Assembly: GCF_964656455.1 (NCBI RefSeq)
Contig: NC_135722.1
Span: forward strand, 110,924,234 to 110,988,233
Direction of reading: 5' to 3'
DNA length: 64,000 bases
Origin: Halichoerus grypus
Taxonomy: Eukaryota; Chordata; Mammalia; Carnivora; Phocidae
Position numbers and translations under genes: made by a program. Below, piece after piece: positions 1-11,379 of the stretch. Position 1 is the stretch's first letter; each line of letters starts with the position of its first letter. The notes beneath the pieces were generated by a model, which searched no databases, had not been told where the DNA came from, and saw only the letters and a list, made by a program, of their open reading frames with translations.

Positions 1-334
1 TGGGTGTGCTCTCTAGTGGGGCCTTGGACAGGAGCAGAGCTGGACTAGGCTGAGGGAGCACGGCAGGCCCAGGAAGGAGCAGGAACCAAGCGCAGAGATG
101 AGCTGCACGTGAGGGGAAGGCGAGCAGATGCACCTGCTGGGGAGACTGGGCCTGGTGCGCCGCGGCGGGATCTGCCCTCTGGGTGCTGGACGGTCCAGCG
201 TGCGGGTGGGAAGTGAGGGCGTTCGCCCGCAGTCGTGCTCGCACGGTATGGAGGAAAATGAAAATCCAAGAGGAGTATGTGCAGGTGACAACCAGCTACT
301 TCCATTGAAAAAAACAAAATACGATACAGTAGTT

Positions 335-513
335 TGGGGGGCGCGTAGGTGGTTCAGTCCAGTAAGCGGCCCACTCTTGATTTCGGCTCAGGTCATGATC
401 TCAGGGTCCTGGGATCGAGTCCTACGTCGGGCTCCACGCTGAGCGGGGAGTCTGCTTGAGATTCTCTCCCTCCCTCTGCCTGCCCCCCGTACGTGCTCTC
501 TCTAAAAAATGAA
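335..513 (+). mobile_element. CAN-SINE (carnivore tRNA-Lys SINE), diverged copy
   Basis: The stretch starts with a GGCGCGTAGGTGGTTCAG head (tRNA-like part), followed by the CTCAGGTCATGATCTCAGGGTCCTGGGATCGAG core and a CT-rich part ending in an A-rich tail. This is the standard carnivore SINE layout on the + strand. The head differs from younger copies in the window, so this one looks older. It presumably lies inside an upstream TMEM123 intron. Confidence 0.85.
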
Positions 514-733
514 GATACATTGTTGTTTAATAATAACACAATGAAGAAGTCTGAAAAATGAAAAACATGTTAAATGAAAAGGGTGATGCCTGGAAGGAAA
601 TGGAAGTCCCAACATGAGTGCGCTGTTTGCACCTTGCCTGGACCGTGAGCTCCCGGCGGGTAAGGATTGCGTGGTCTGTGTGTGTGCAGAGCCTGGGAGC
701 ACGCTGGTGCAGGGCCGGGGGCGCGGGGGCTGG

Positions 734-950
734 AGTGTGCTGGGGGGCGGCCGGGGGCACGTGGGGCCAGAGTGTGCTGGGGGGCGGCCGGGGGCACGTG
801 GGGCCGGAGTGTGCTGGGGGCGCGCGGGGCGCGGGGGCTGGAGTGTGCTGGGGGGCAGCCGGGGACCGGGGGCGTGCGGGGCCAGAGTGTGCTGGGGGGC
901 AGCCGGGGGCCGGGGGCCGGGGGCGCGCGGGGCCAGGGTGTGCTGGGGAG
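734..950. repeat. GC-rich minisatellite, about six copies of a 34-50 bp unit
   Basis: The phrase AGTGTGCTGGGG recurs at 734, 771, 808, 842, 886 and (with one change) 936, giving spacings of 37, 37, 34, 44 and 50 bases. The first two units differ at one base. The variable part of each unit is made of G runs separated by C or CC, so the + strand carries many GGGG tracts. Long open frames across it are by-products of the tandem repeat. It presumably sits in an intron of TMEM123. Confidence 0.9.
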
Positions 951-3900
951 TTGTGTGCCACAGAGCAGGAAGAGAGGGAAATTACTGTTCTTGCGGATGC
1001 CCTTTGACTGTGATCCGTGCCTTTTTTGTCGTTAGCGGGGTGACTAACCGGGAGCAGAACGGGCGAGGCCTCGGGCTAAAGCGGGGACATTGCGCTCCTG
1101 GCTCTGCTCAGCTGTTCCCCGCGCGGCGCTGGGACGAACAGCCCATCACCGATACACGAGACCTTATTTAAAACACCCCAGTTATGTTTCTGTGTTGGTG
1201 GATACAGTTGGTTTCCCTTTTGGAATTTTAACTTAGGAACTTGTAAAATATATTTGATTTTCAGAGAAAGCACACTTCTTTATGATGACAGTTTTTATTT
1301 TTTAAAGCCCAGTTTCCTCTTAGATCCTGTTTTAATCTAGATTTTTCAGTTCTGTGGATTTTTGGTCCGCAGGTCATTAGAATTTAGAATTTTTGGAATG
1401 AGCGTCCTGTCTGTGCAGGGAGGGAAGGCCCCCGCTTCTAGATAATGCACCTGGGAGTGAAGTGCTGTTCGTTGTTGCTTTCTAGAGGAAGGAGGTTCTC
1501 CGTGTGCAGAGTACTCCCGGGGCCGCACGCCTGCGGTCGTCCGTGGTTTGCGCAGGCTGCAGGCTGTGCTCAGAGTCCCACCAGAAATTCACGCCGTCTT
1601 CAGTAGCACAGTATGTCCGACAACGGGAACAGGACTGGAAAGATACTACCACCCCATATTTAATAATAACTACTTCCTGTGCATTTCAGCCCCAGTGTAA
1701 GTGTGTATTTGATGCCCTGATGAAAAGAAACCGTCACCCCTAACCTCGAAATCTTCAGGTTGAAGGGGGAAAACGGCACTTAGGTGTTTCTGGACCCGAG
1801 GCTGCAGGCGTAAGGAAAGCGGAGCAGTAACAGGACAGGAATAAACGGAGACTCTCAAGAAAGTCCGTACGTGTGTCGTGGAAACGGGCCTGGCTTCTCT
1901 TTTTGGGTAATTGCCTCAAAGAACCGAGGAAGAGGCAGCATGCTCTTCCTCTGATATGGCTCCGAGGGCAGTGGGGTGGCCCTGCAGACACCCGTGGGGG
2001 GACCTCGGGTGCGGCTCTCGAGGGGAGATCCGTTTATCCCAAGAAGGGGTGAACCGTCGGCGTTTCCCTGGCACAGGCACGGTGCTGCGAGCGCAGCCCC
2101 CCGTGACCTCCCCGGCCACCAAGCAGGCGCGCCCCGGCCTGGCTGGTGGTGGCTTGTTGGCACCCGTGGCTTTCACCCCACGTGGCATCTCGTGTGTGCG
2201 TGTACGCGTTCCCCAGCTAACAAGGGCACCCGTGACCCATTTCCCTCTTCATAAGGCCCCTCCTAAGGACCTCACTTTAACTCCATCCCTTCGTCAAGAT
2301 CCTGTCTCCAGACTAAGGTCACGTCGTAAGGTGCTGGGGAGCCGGATTTCAGCACGAGTGTTGGAGGACGCAGCTCCTCCCTGACCTGAGCCCCGGTAGC
2401 TGCGGGTCCGCCACGCCCCTCCCCTGCTCCAGCCGAGGGGTTGGCCTCCTCATGTCCGCTTACCGACAGTCGACAGTCATATATAGGGTGCTCTGCTTTC
2501 CAGAATAACCCCGAAATACTAAACCTCTGCGGCCAGCCAAGCTGAGGGTTTCTCCCGTGCCCGCCGCGGCCTGCTGCCCGATTGGCGGCTTGCAGCGGGG
2601 AGTGGGCGTTGTTGGGCTTTCGTCTGTGCTCTGCCTTTGTCCCCCCACTCCTGCTGATTGTGACCCTGACGAGATGAGCGTCTGAGGGAAGGCTGGGACG
2701 TCTGCATGGGGCAGAGGTGCACCCGTGGTTCCTGCCGCGGGGGCCTGTCCCCCCGCCGACCCTCCCTCCACACACCCTGGGCCCCCACTTTCGGCGCTCG
2801 GCCTCCCTGCTGGTCGCCGTCGCCCCGTCGTGCGGAACTCTGTCCTGAGGCGGTCGTGGAGGGCCACCCCGTGCGGCGGTCTCCCGCGCAGCCTGATGTG
2901 GTTCGTGGGGAACGAGCACCTTGGCCGTCAGCGTATAGTCTTCTCCCAGTTCAGCCGTTTAAACTTCACTGACAGGTGGAGACACACCAGCCCCGGCACC
3001 TTGAGAAGGACGCGTCAGGCCAGAGTCCTTTCCAGTCTCTGTCCCCTCAAAAGCTCTCGGGGCAGCCGGGCTTGACGTCAGGGCATCTCTGTCCTTCGTG
3101 GGCAGAGGTGGGAGTGGACACGTGGCCGCCGACGCTCTCCCGCTACCTGCCCTCTTGGTGCCTTGACAGGCGCTGCTTGATTTGCTTTTAGTACTTTTCT
3201 AACGGAGATGTAATTGACACGCGACATCTCTTGGTCTCAGGGACCCGCCGCGCGTCAGCATTTGTGAATACTGCGAGGGGACCACAAGGAGTCCAGTAGA
3301 CAGTGTGGGCCATATGCAGGGACGGTTTTTCTTCCTTGTGATGACCACCTCTAAGATTGACCCTCCGCAGCCTTCAGATGCGTTCCCCGCGCCACGCGGT
3401 GCATCCTGGTGACTTGCTCTGTACCTGCTGCCGCCCTTCCCTGCCCACCTGCCTCCCTCACCTGCACCCCAGGCTGGGGGGCGCGGCCCGGCTGGGGTGC
3501 AGGCAGAGTCAGGGCTGGGGCGGGAGGGATGGCGTTGTTCGCAGAGGGGTGCGGACAAGCTGGCACTCGAATCCCAGGCAAGGGCGTCGCGTTCGTGGAT
3601 GTGAGCACTGGCCTCAGGAGCTTCCCTGGATCGCAGTTCACGCGTCGACACGTCGTGACATGGTTTAATACAGAACTTACTTGCTGTTCTGTCAATTTGT
3701 AGAAATGCTGAGCTGCTTGTTTCTCTAACACATGCGTTGGATTTTCGTATTTGGATAAACCTACTGCAGCTCCCTACTTCTACCCCTGCGACTCTGTCCA
3801 GTAGCTCGAGGAACTTCTTCCGGCCGAGAGAGGGGAGCGGGCTCACGTGTGCGCGCTCGCGTGTGCGCCGCGTCCAGAAGCACGCTGTGTTCATTGTTTT

Positions 3901-5229
3901 GCTCTGCAAAGCTCATTCTGAAGCTGTGACATAAGTCCTGGTTCTCTGCTCTGTTTCCCTACGGTAGCAGCCATGCACTGGCTCAAGGAGGGGTACTTCC
4001 CTTCTAAAGTGTATCATCTCTACAGAGAGCACTCAGGTGGGTTCAGGTGTGTATCATTCGTATCCTCTACTTGGAATAACTGTGATTTATTGGTCTGTAT
4101 TGTACAAAGGTATTCCTCTGGCCTTTTTTAAAAACTAGATAATACTCTGTGGGTGAGACCATACAGTAGGGACCCCAAGTTGAGGAAACTTGTAAGGAAT
4201 CTGAATAGTAAAATCTGACAGGCAAATAAGCAGCACTAATCAGCCTTACAGTTAAACTGAAAAAAGAAAAAAAAGTACCAAAAGTCTTTCAAGAAAAAGT
4301 CCAAAATTACTGGAAGATGGGGAGTTGGTACAGGAAGCAAGCAGTGCGGGTGCGGGACGGAGCCGCTGGGGCAGGACAGCCAGAGGGAACCGGGCTGACG
4401 CGGGCAGCGGAGGGGACCAGTGAGCCTGCAAGGATGCTCGGACACGCAGAAACAAACGCAGGGATCCGCGCGTTCACTTAAAGGGGCAAAGAGAGCATCG
4501 ACTAGATTGCAGGGACTAAGGCACCCGTGGCTGGAAAGGGGTGAGGTGGTGACGTCAGGGAGCAGGTACCACGTGAAGCAAGCTGGCTTTCGGGCACAGC
4601 CTGGCTGATATGTACACACATGGCTAAGCGAGGAGTCTTCTCTTCAGGCTCTTCGGGGAGTCGTGACAGGACCGGTAGCTGCTCCTTTGCACGCAAACCT
4701 GCACGTCAGGTTCGTGAACGGAGGCGCTGGGCCAGGCGTTGGGAGTTAGGAAGCCTTCACCAGCAGGTGGCGTCCCAGCGCACGGTAGGACGCAGCCTTG
4801 ACCCTCCCAGAGAAGCGGGGCCCCAGCCCGCGGGGGGGTCAACGCACGCTCGCTCATCCGAAGCTCCGGGGAAGGTGGCACAGAAACTACGCCGTGAAAA
4901 ACCCTTCCTCCGTCCGTCTGTCCGCTCGCCAGACACGGGGCAGGACGGCGGTGGGAGGTCCCCACAGCGATGGTTAGGACTCGGTCCTTGTCCTGAAGGA
5001 ACACGGTTCTCTGGGTTCCTTCCTATCTTCCACAAGTTCCTAGCTTCGTGGAAGCGCGGCGGGGACCCCGCAGGGTCGTTTGCCGTCTGAGATCCTGGGT
5101 GGTTGTAAAAGTGCTGGCGTCGCCAGCTCAGCATCCTGGGGTGCTGTACCGACCACGAAGGCCACCGAGACTGGGTCCTGATTCCCTGAGCCTCCGCGCC
5201 AGTGCTTACGTCTCTCAATCCTCTTGCAG
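951..5229. other. Presumed TMEM123 intron, no gene recognised
   Basis: This 4.3-kb, moderately GC-rich stretch lies directly upstream of the first TMEM123 exon that I can identify. I found no exon for the signal peptide or the short second exon expected for TMEM123, and no clear SINE. Many short open frames exist on both strands, but none shows protein-family features, and the high GC content explains them. A missed small exon here cannot be excluded. Confidence 0.5.
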
Positions 5230-5481
5230 AGAATGTCACCGCTGTGACCTCCAACCACACGAGCCAGCCCACCAGCACCGTGAGACAGCCGACGACCCCA
5301 CAGTCTTCTGCATCCAAGAACGAGACAGTCACGGCAACACCTCGAATTACAACAGCCACAGGCCCCGCCAACAGGACTAACACCAGCTCAGTTTCGCAGA
5401 ACGCAACCCAGACGACGCCGGCCACGGTGACCAGCAGCGCCCACAACAGCTCAGCCACGTCCGCTTCTTCATCCGTAACGA
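5230..5481 (+). CDS. TMEM123: TMEM123 mucin-like exon
   Basis: The acceptor is CTCTTGCAG just before 5230 and the donor is GTACGT at 5482. The 252-base exon encodes about 84 residues, very rich in Ser, Thr and Asn. It has seven N-glycosylation sequons (NVT, NHT, NET, NRT, NTS, NAT, NSS); NRT and NTS lie two residues apart. Such a region is extracellular and probably also O-glycosylated. The segment NTSSVSQNATQ resembles the human TSVSQNTSQ segment and anchors the identification. The rest is diverged, as usual for mucin-like domains. Confidence 0.9.
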
Positions 5482-8400
5482 GTACGTATCCAGGCCGCCC
5501 TGTTTGTGCTGAACACAGGTGTCCCGTGCCGCATTCCCACTGTCATTCCGTGCCACAAAAACAGAAATGCGGACGGGCTGTCCTAGTGCATTCATCAGCG
5601 GATCGATCCTGCTGCGCTTGTCCCTGTGGAAAATTTGTTTCCGACTTAATGAGGCCACACGATGACGGTAGGGGACGTGTCCTAGCAGGGAACTGTCATT
5701 ATGTGGTTTGAAAACGTGTCCTGCCTGGACCTCCAGGTCCCTGGGTACACGGCAGAACTAGGCAGCATCAGCCCCCGGGGTTCCTAAACCCCAATCGCGG
5801 TTAGCGTGGTTCTCACTCATTCCTGCCATCGAGCTCTTCACGTGGTCTCAGGGGCAAGCACTGTGGACAGCCAGCACTGTTCACGCTTTGCATTCGTCTC
5901 AGATAAAACGCCTGGGAGACCACGAATTCAGAACCTGAACACTGACCTTTCCATGTATTCAGAGGTCAGCTCGTGATTACATTTATCAGCACAAGCAGCA
6001 GGCTTTATGGTTTCCACTCCGGTTTCCTTACTATAGTTTATGTTCTGAAATCAACTGTAATGTCTCAAGGGTTTTTGATGTGATAAAAGTCAAAACAGTT
6101 GAAGTCCCCAATTTATTCAAAAGGAGAATTTTCAGTTAGAACCATTCAGACTGGATCCAGCGGCAGGATCACCGCCGTGGTGCCCAGGCCTGTGGTGAAG
6201 GCATCAGCTCTTACGAGGACCAGTAAGGAAACAGATTCCCCACATGGTGCTGCCTTGGGGACTGTGGTCGGAGGTCGGGGTCCAGCAGCACAAAGACCCT
6301 CAGATGCTGGGGCGGCAACCCTGGGGAGGCAGCTGGGGGGGCACATGGGGAGAAGACCTGCAGGTGTGCGGGTGGGGTGGGGGAGAAGTGCTGGATCAGC
6401 TGGGGGACCCAGAACCCAGCCGTCACCCAAAGCAAAGCAGGCTTTAGGCTTGCTTAGAAATTCAGAGTGGCAGCTTATTAGAATGATGATGTTGTTTAAA
6501 AGCAACTAAAGCCAATTTTTTGTTTTCTTCTAGTCACACCAACTATTAATTCTAAAGGAAATCCAGGATCAAAATTTGATATTGGCAGCTTTCTTGGCGG
6601 TATTGTGTTAACACTGGGAGTTCTGTCGATTCTTTACATCGGATGCAGAACGTACTATTCGAGAAGAGGCATTCGGTATAGAACCATGTGAGTTTTGACT
6701 GCCCAGAACTTGTTATTTCTGTATTTCCTTAAATACCACCACGAAATGCCACAACAGGGCCCCAGGTGTAGGAATCACATTCCCATTAACCCTGTGCCCA
6801 AAGCAGATCATTACTTACAAACACAAATGGATGCACATGCCTATGAAAATGCTGTATTTACTCACGTTGTCCCTTTTCACTCAGGCCTCTAAGCTTAAGA
6901 AACACCCGTTCAGGCCTCAGCAGGTGCGGCCAGTACGCCTGGTGCTTTCCCACAGCACGGAGGTGTATCCTTGCTAGAAACATGGTTTTAAATTCTAATG
7001 CAGTCTCGTTTTCTCTGATAACTCGTTACAAATGAGTTAACAGATGTCATCATCTTACCAACAAGGCTCCCTCGAGGGACCACATGCGCCCCTTCCATGG
7101 GCCTGTAGGTCTTGGAGGGCTCATCTCCTAGCTTCTGTTTCTGAGTCCTTTTGGGCTTTTTGACTGTTACTGGAGTACAAGAGCCAATTCATTGTTTTGA
7201 CTGTTAACATAGCATAGACTCCCCAGAATGACTACTCTCCAGAGGACACACACGAACTTTACACGTCAGACAGATCTGGAACTGATTTAACAAAGTGAAA
7301 CAGCTTACTTTACTAAAGAATTCTCGAAGGCTTGGAGATGTTGGTGCTCGTTATGAGTTTCCAGGAGGGAACAGAACATGAAAGTATTTCTCAAATTTAT
7401 CATCAAACTAAAAAACACCAGACTTTAACAAACTCACTTTCAAAGAGTATCAAGGTGTTTTGCCAGCATATTTGGAAACATTCTTTAGATCAACCCACTA
7501 AGGAAACAGACTAGAGTTAACTTGTTAGATATCCCTCTGTGTTTCTAGAAGTATTTATCGTGTTTTTGGTGAATTTCACCAGTTAAACAGAAGGTACATT
7601 CTGATCAGTGAATTCAATGCCACTTTTTTCATAGTATCAATGTTTATTGATGTAAATGAGGCTATAAAATAGTGAAGCAGGTAAGTTGTGTTTTCATTTT
7701 AAGTTGCTGTGACTACACAGCATGTCATTTTAACTTCTGTGAGCTCACGGCCACGGCATGCTGCCCGGGGGCAGCAGACTCACCCCACCCAGAGTCTGTT
7801 CCACAGGCACAGAGAAGATCCCGCACTGAGTCTACACGTTGTTTTGACTTTCCCCCCGTTAACCTGTCTGAAGTTAGGACGTATGCTACAGTCTGGGGGT
7901 GAAAAAGCATTGTGTTGTAGTTCATTCGGCCGTTTTTCCTAGTGCATTTAAAAGCCAGGAGTTGCTTCGACGTCGGGAAGTTCTTACGCGGTGCAGTATT
8001 TTGTTTGTCCCATGGAAGAAACTGAGGCCTTGCGTATCTAGGAGTGAGCACTAACCCGTTATTGGCTGGGCCAGCAGAGTGCAGCGTTCACGGATGGGCG
8101 TGGTGCTCATTGTGGACGCAGCAGGGGACCGTCCCACGCTGCCTAAGCTTCTGGTCCTCGGTGAAATGGGACAACGGAGTGATGGCGTTGGTTACCTGAG
8201 CTACAGGTGGTCTACTGCACCTAACACGGAGTGAATGTGCAAGGAATCGTGGGTGCTGGGGGGGGTGATTTAGGAGGTATCCTGCTGAGCGAAGTAAGTC
8301 AGAGAAAGACATGTATCATATGACCTCACTGATGTGAGGAATTCTTAATCTCAGGAAACAAACTGAGGGTTGCTGGAGTGGGGGGGTGGGAGGGATGGGG

Positions 8401-8957
8401 TGACTGGGTGATAGACATTGGGGAGGGTATGTGCTATGGTGAGCACTGTGAATTGTGTAAGACTGTGCATCACAGACAGGCACCTCTGAAACAAATAATG
8501 TATGTTTAAAAAAAAAGAAAGTAGGAAGGGCAAAATAAAGGGGGGGAAGTCGGAGGAGGAGATGAACCATGAGAGATGATGGACTCTGAGAAACAAACTG
8601 AGGGTTCTAGAGGGGAGGGGGATGGGTTAGCCTGGTGATGGGTATTAAGGAGGGCACGTTCTGCATGGAGCACTGGGTGATATACGCAAACAATGAATCA
8701 TGAAACACATCAAAAACTAATGATGTAATGTATGGTGATTGACATAATAAAATTTTAAAAATTCTAGAGCAGAGGTCTGAGTGTAAATCTGCTTGAATCC
8801 TTAGCCGTACAAAGTTTACATAAAGAAAGGACAATGTTGATCCTAGAGCTTTAAGTTATTTAAAAATTAGATTAAAAAACCGTTTTGATGCAAATACAAA
8901 ACAAAGTAATTTTAACTTTTGATCTATTACAGTGATGAACATGATGCCATCATTTAA
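5230..8957 (+). CDS. TMEM123: TMEM123 (porimin), 3' three coding exons, partial gene
   Basis: TMEM123/porimin is a small type I membrane protein with a Ser/Thr-rich, heavily N- and O-glycosylated ectodomain. It was described as a cell-surface receptor linked to oncosis-like death. Three exons join in frame: 5230-5481 (mucin-like), 6534-6687 (membrane-proximal part, membrane span, cytoplasmic start) and 8933-8957 (last residues and TAA). The joined C-terminus reads through GSKFDIGSFLGGIVLTLGVL, then YYSRRGIRYRTIDEHDAII, matching the human protein almost residue for residue, while the mucin exon is poorly conserved. All junctions are GT/AG and frame-consistent (split codons A|TC and AT|T). The signal-peptide exon and start codon are not identified in the window. 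The gene runs tail-to-tail with BIRC2, as in other mammals. Confidence 0.93.
5482..6533 (+). other. TMEM123 intron between mucin and TM exons
   Basis: This 1.05-kb intron is bounded by GTACGT and TTTTCTTCTAG. I see no SINE, L1 or second exon inside it. Open frames around 6100-6500 on both strands are GC-driven and carry no recognisable domain. Confidence 0.8.
6534..6687 (+). CDS. TMEM123: TMEM123 transmembrane exon
   Basis: The acceptor is TTCTTCTAG and the donor is GTGAGT at 6688. The exon encodes a short stalk (TPTINSKGNPGSKFDIGS), one hydrophobic span (FLGGIVLTLGVLSILYIGC) and a basic cytoplasmic start (RTYYSRRGIRYRT). The basic flank on the C-terminal side fits a type I topology. This is the most conserved part of the protein and identifies the gene with little doubt. 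Confidence 0.95.
6688..8270 (+). other. TMEM123 last intron, first part
   Basis: This is ordinary AT-leaning intron sequence after the GTGAGT donor at 6688. I see no exon-like segment and no recognisable SINE before the L1 tails that begin near 8270. Confidence 0.6.
8270..8515 (+). mobile_element. L1 3' end fragment (carnivore L1), first copy
   Basis: The text CTGAGCGAAGTAAGTCAGAG, followed by AAAGACATGTATCATATGAC and the GGTGATAGACATTGGGGAGG type 3'UTR, is typical of the end of carnivore L1. It closes with an A-rich tail near 8505. The same phrases occur in the L1 3' end near 13710. It is 5'-truncated and lies in the last TMEM123 intron in the sense orientation. Confidence 0.75.
8560..8762 (+). 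mobile_element. L1 3' end fragment, second tandem copy
   Basis: The stretch repeats the L1 3'UTR theme of the preceding fragment (ACTCTGAGAAACAAACTGAG, then GGGTATTAAGGAGGGCACG) and ends with CATAATAAAATTTTAAAAA. It is a separate, also 5'-truncated L1 3' end. Its AATAAA near 8748 lies in the gene's sense strand only about 180 bases before the terminal TMEM123 exon. Confidence 0.75.
8933..8957 (+). CDS. TMEM123: TMEM123 terminal coding exon
   Basis: The acceptor GATCTATTACAG precedes 8933. The 25 coding bases complete the split Ile codon and then encode DEHDAII followed by TAA at 8955-8957. The acidic tail ending in two isoleucines is the conserved TMEM123 C-terminus. Only 25 bases of this exon are coding; the rest is 3'UTR. 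Confidence 0.93.
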
Positions 8958-10755
8958 GGAAATCCAAGGACCCATGGAAAGAAGATGGATAACAACCCCA
9001 TCAATTAATTTTAGTTATTCTTGAATACACAGGCCATGCATATAATGTACAATGTACTATAGAAACATGTAGATTTCTGTTACTAAAGGTAAAAAGGGTT
9101 TGGTTTGGGTTTTTTAAATGAGTATTTGAAGCATATAGTTAATGTTAAAAAACACATAGACAAGTCCACCCCTTCTGTGTGGCACTGGTCACACGGGGGA
9201 GTAACTGGAAGACCTCGTCCCTGAAGGGCGCCGTGCCCTCTGCGCCCACAGATGCGGGCCTTGGGCTTGTCGTACAGCTTAGTACCGGGTTTAGAAACAA
9301 AATACACTGCCCTCAGCCCCCGCTCAGAACTAGAACTGTACAGGGCTCGGCCCTGCTAGAGAGCCTGTGTTCTCGTTACAGCCTCTTTTGAGCTTTCAAT
9401 GGCAATGCAGCTAAAAGTATTTTTGCCTCTGTGTAATTTCAGTAAACTGCAATGTTGAACAAAGTTTTAAAGATGGAGTTAGGTTTTTTGCTACTGCCAA
9501 GACTACTGGAAATTGCTTTATTTCATATGCAACAGTTAATTTTATGTTTAGGGAATATTTTTAAGAGGTGTAGAGCTTCTTTCAGTAGCTAGGATCCTGT
9601 ACGACGCAGAGTCAGCCTCCCTACCTTACGCCCCCTCTGCGATTTCCAGACAACCTGCAGGGCAACAATGCTGCATTTTTATACTAAAGAAATCTTTGTA
9701 TTGGGATTAATTCTTAAGTTTTTAAAACAAACTTTTAGGACTCTTCAGGCCCCTTGTCTCCCGTTGAGGGGACTCGGCTGTTTTACGGTAACAGCAGAGT
9801 GTTCGAGGGACACCCATGTCTGTCAACGTCGGTCTGAGGGTTCGGCTTATAGTTTATATTACAGCAGCCAAAACTCAGGGTCAAGTTTGGCAAAAAAAGA
9901 AAAAAAAAGTATTTAGTCCTACTAAATGACCAGCCAATATAGAAATACTGTATTAGATGTCCTAATGACACCGCTCTACATTGAATAGGATTTAAATGTA
10001 ACTTGTGATCAGCTTTTCGTTTTCAGAGAATGCCAAGAATTTTTATATAAAAGCATCATTTCTACTCACTGTGCACTAGGGCCCACTGAGGTGAGGAGCA
10101 GGTGACAGGGCAGGTCTGAGGCGCACGGTGGGCCCCCAGTTTGCAGAGAGGTGGGCTGCTTAGTAACCTACAACGCACCTGCCTGGTCTCGAACTGCTTT
10201 TATGTCTTTGCAAAATATACTTACGCTACAAGCATATGCTTCTATCTTATGGTGGGGGCCTTTAAACTGAACTTATTCCGTCTCTTGCCGGCTTGACGCC
10301 CATCAGAACCTTGGAGCCAGGCCTGTTTCTGCAGCACGTGGAAGAAATGCCATTAAACCCCTTTCCAGCTGCCTGTGCTTTGGGTCTAAAAACTGCCTTC
10401 TCTGTCTGGAAGCGGGGGCACGAACCACTGCTCCCCCAGGGCGCACATTTCCTAAGCCTGTAATTCATGTCCTAATTATGTTTACTTCAGCAGATACTCG
10501 CTTCTGTTTGCGTTCCTTGAGAATGTATTTACTTGAAGATCTCTGAGAATCCAATCAAGGACTTTAGATAATCCAAAACATGAGTATTTCCCATACAGAT
10601 AAATGAGAATGGGCAATTTATTAGTAAGAATTTTGTATTTTTCAGGAGAAACACTTAAAGCAAATTCCTTTTCTCTTTTTATTATAATGACCAGCTTTTG
10701 GTATTTCATTGTTACTGAGATCTATTTTTAGAATAAAATTTTGTTCTCCATCTAA
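8958..10755 (+). other. TMEM123: TMEM123 3' untranslated region
   Basis: The sequence after the stop is AT-rich, has no further long open frame and carries no SINE. The first strong poly(A) signal followed by a GT-rich element is AATAAA at 10732-10737 with TGTATGTGTGG shortly after. That gives a 3'UTR of about 1.8 kb. The exact cleavage site is inferred. Confidence 0.7.
10732..10737 (+). terminator. TMEM123: Poly(A) signal AATAAA of TMEM123
   Basis: AATAAA is followed about 30 bases later by TTTTGTATGTGTGGTTTTG, a typical GT-rich downstream element. It is the best-formed signal between the TMEM123 stop and the following repeat debris. Confidence 0.65.
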
Positions 10756-10849
10756 GAGTTTTGTATGTGTGGTTTTGCTTCATTTCCTCAAACTCAAGAG
10801 AAATGAAAAGCCCCAACTGAAGAGGCATATTTTAGGAGTGAGGCTGGCT

Positions 10850-10985
10850 GGACCTGCAGTGTCACCTGGAAACTTGGTAGGAGCAGAAATTCGTCAGCAC
10901 CACCCCAGACCTCCTGAATCCATGTTCCAACACTCCTACCTGGTGATTTTCCGGAACAGCAACGTTTGACAAGCCCTGCTCAGGA
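10850..10985. mobile_element. MER5-like hAT DNA transposon remnant
   Basis: The stretch (CCTGGAAACTTGGTAGGAGC, a CCAGACCTCCTGAATC phrase, and GTTTGACAAGCCCTG at the end) resembles MER5A-type non-autonomous hAT elements found across mammals. It lies just beyond the TMEM123 poly(A) site. The family assignment is from memory of the consensus. Confidence 0.5.
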
Positions 10986-11379
10986 TGCTCAGTTCATGCT
11001 GCTTTGTTCTGTTGGGTAGAATTATAAAATCAGGTACATTCATGTTAGAAATACACATCAGCTACAAATACCCCAACAGTGCACAGACCCGCACAGCAAG
11101 ACAGAGGCTGTCCCCCGCTGTGGCCTCGACCACTGGGGACCCGAGACCGAAGCAGGGGGCTTACAACAGGCAGCACTTGGTCTGGAGGGGGCAGAGACAC
11201 GTCCCACCTGCAGAAGCGGGGGAGTGCTGTCCCCACCCAAGACCTGCTGCAGCTCTGCCCCGTTCCGGTCCTCGGAAGAACCTCACCAGCCCTGGAGCCT
11301 GGTCTATCCCCGCCCAGCAGGGGGGCTGAGCCACGGTGTGGCCACCACAGCCCGGCCACAGCTGAGAAGAGCTCTACCA

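Noticed and set aside
614..1171. 185-codon and overlapping + strand frames across the GC-rich repeat
   Set aside because: All three + frames stay open because the minisatellite lacks stops; the products are repeat artefacts of Gly/Arg/Ala/Trp.
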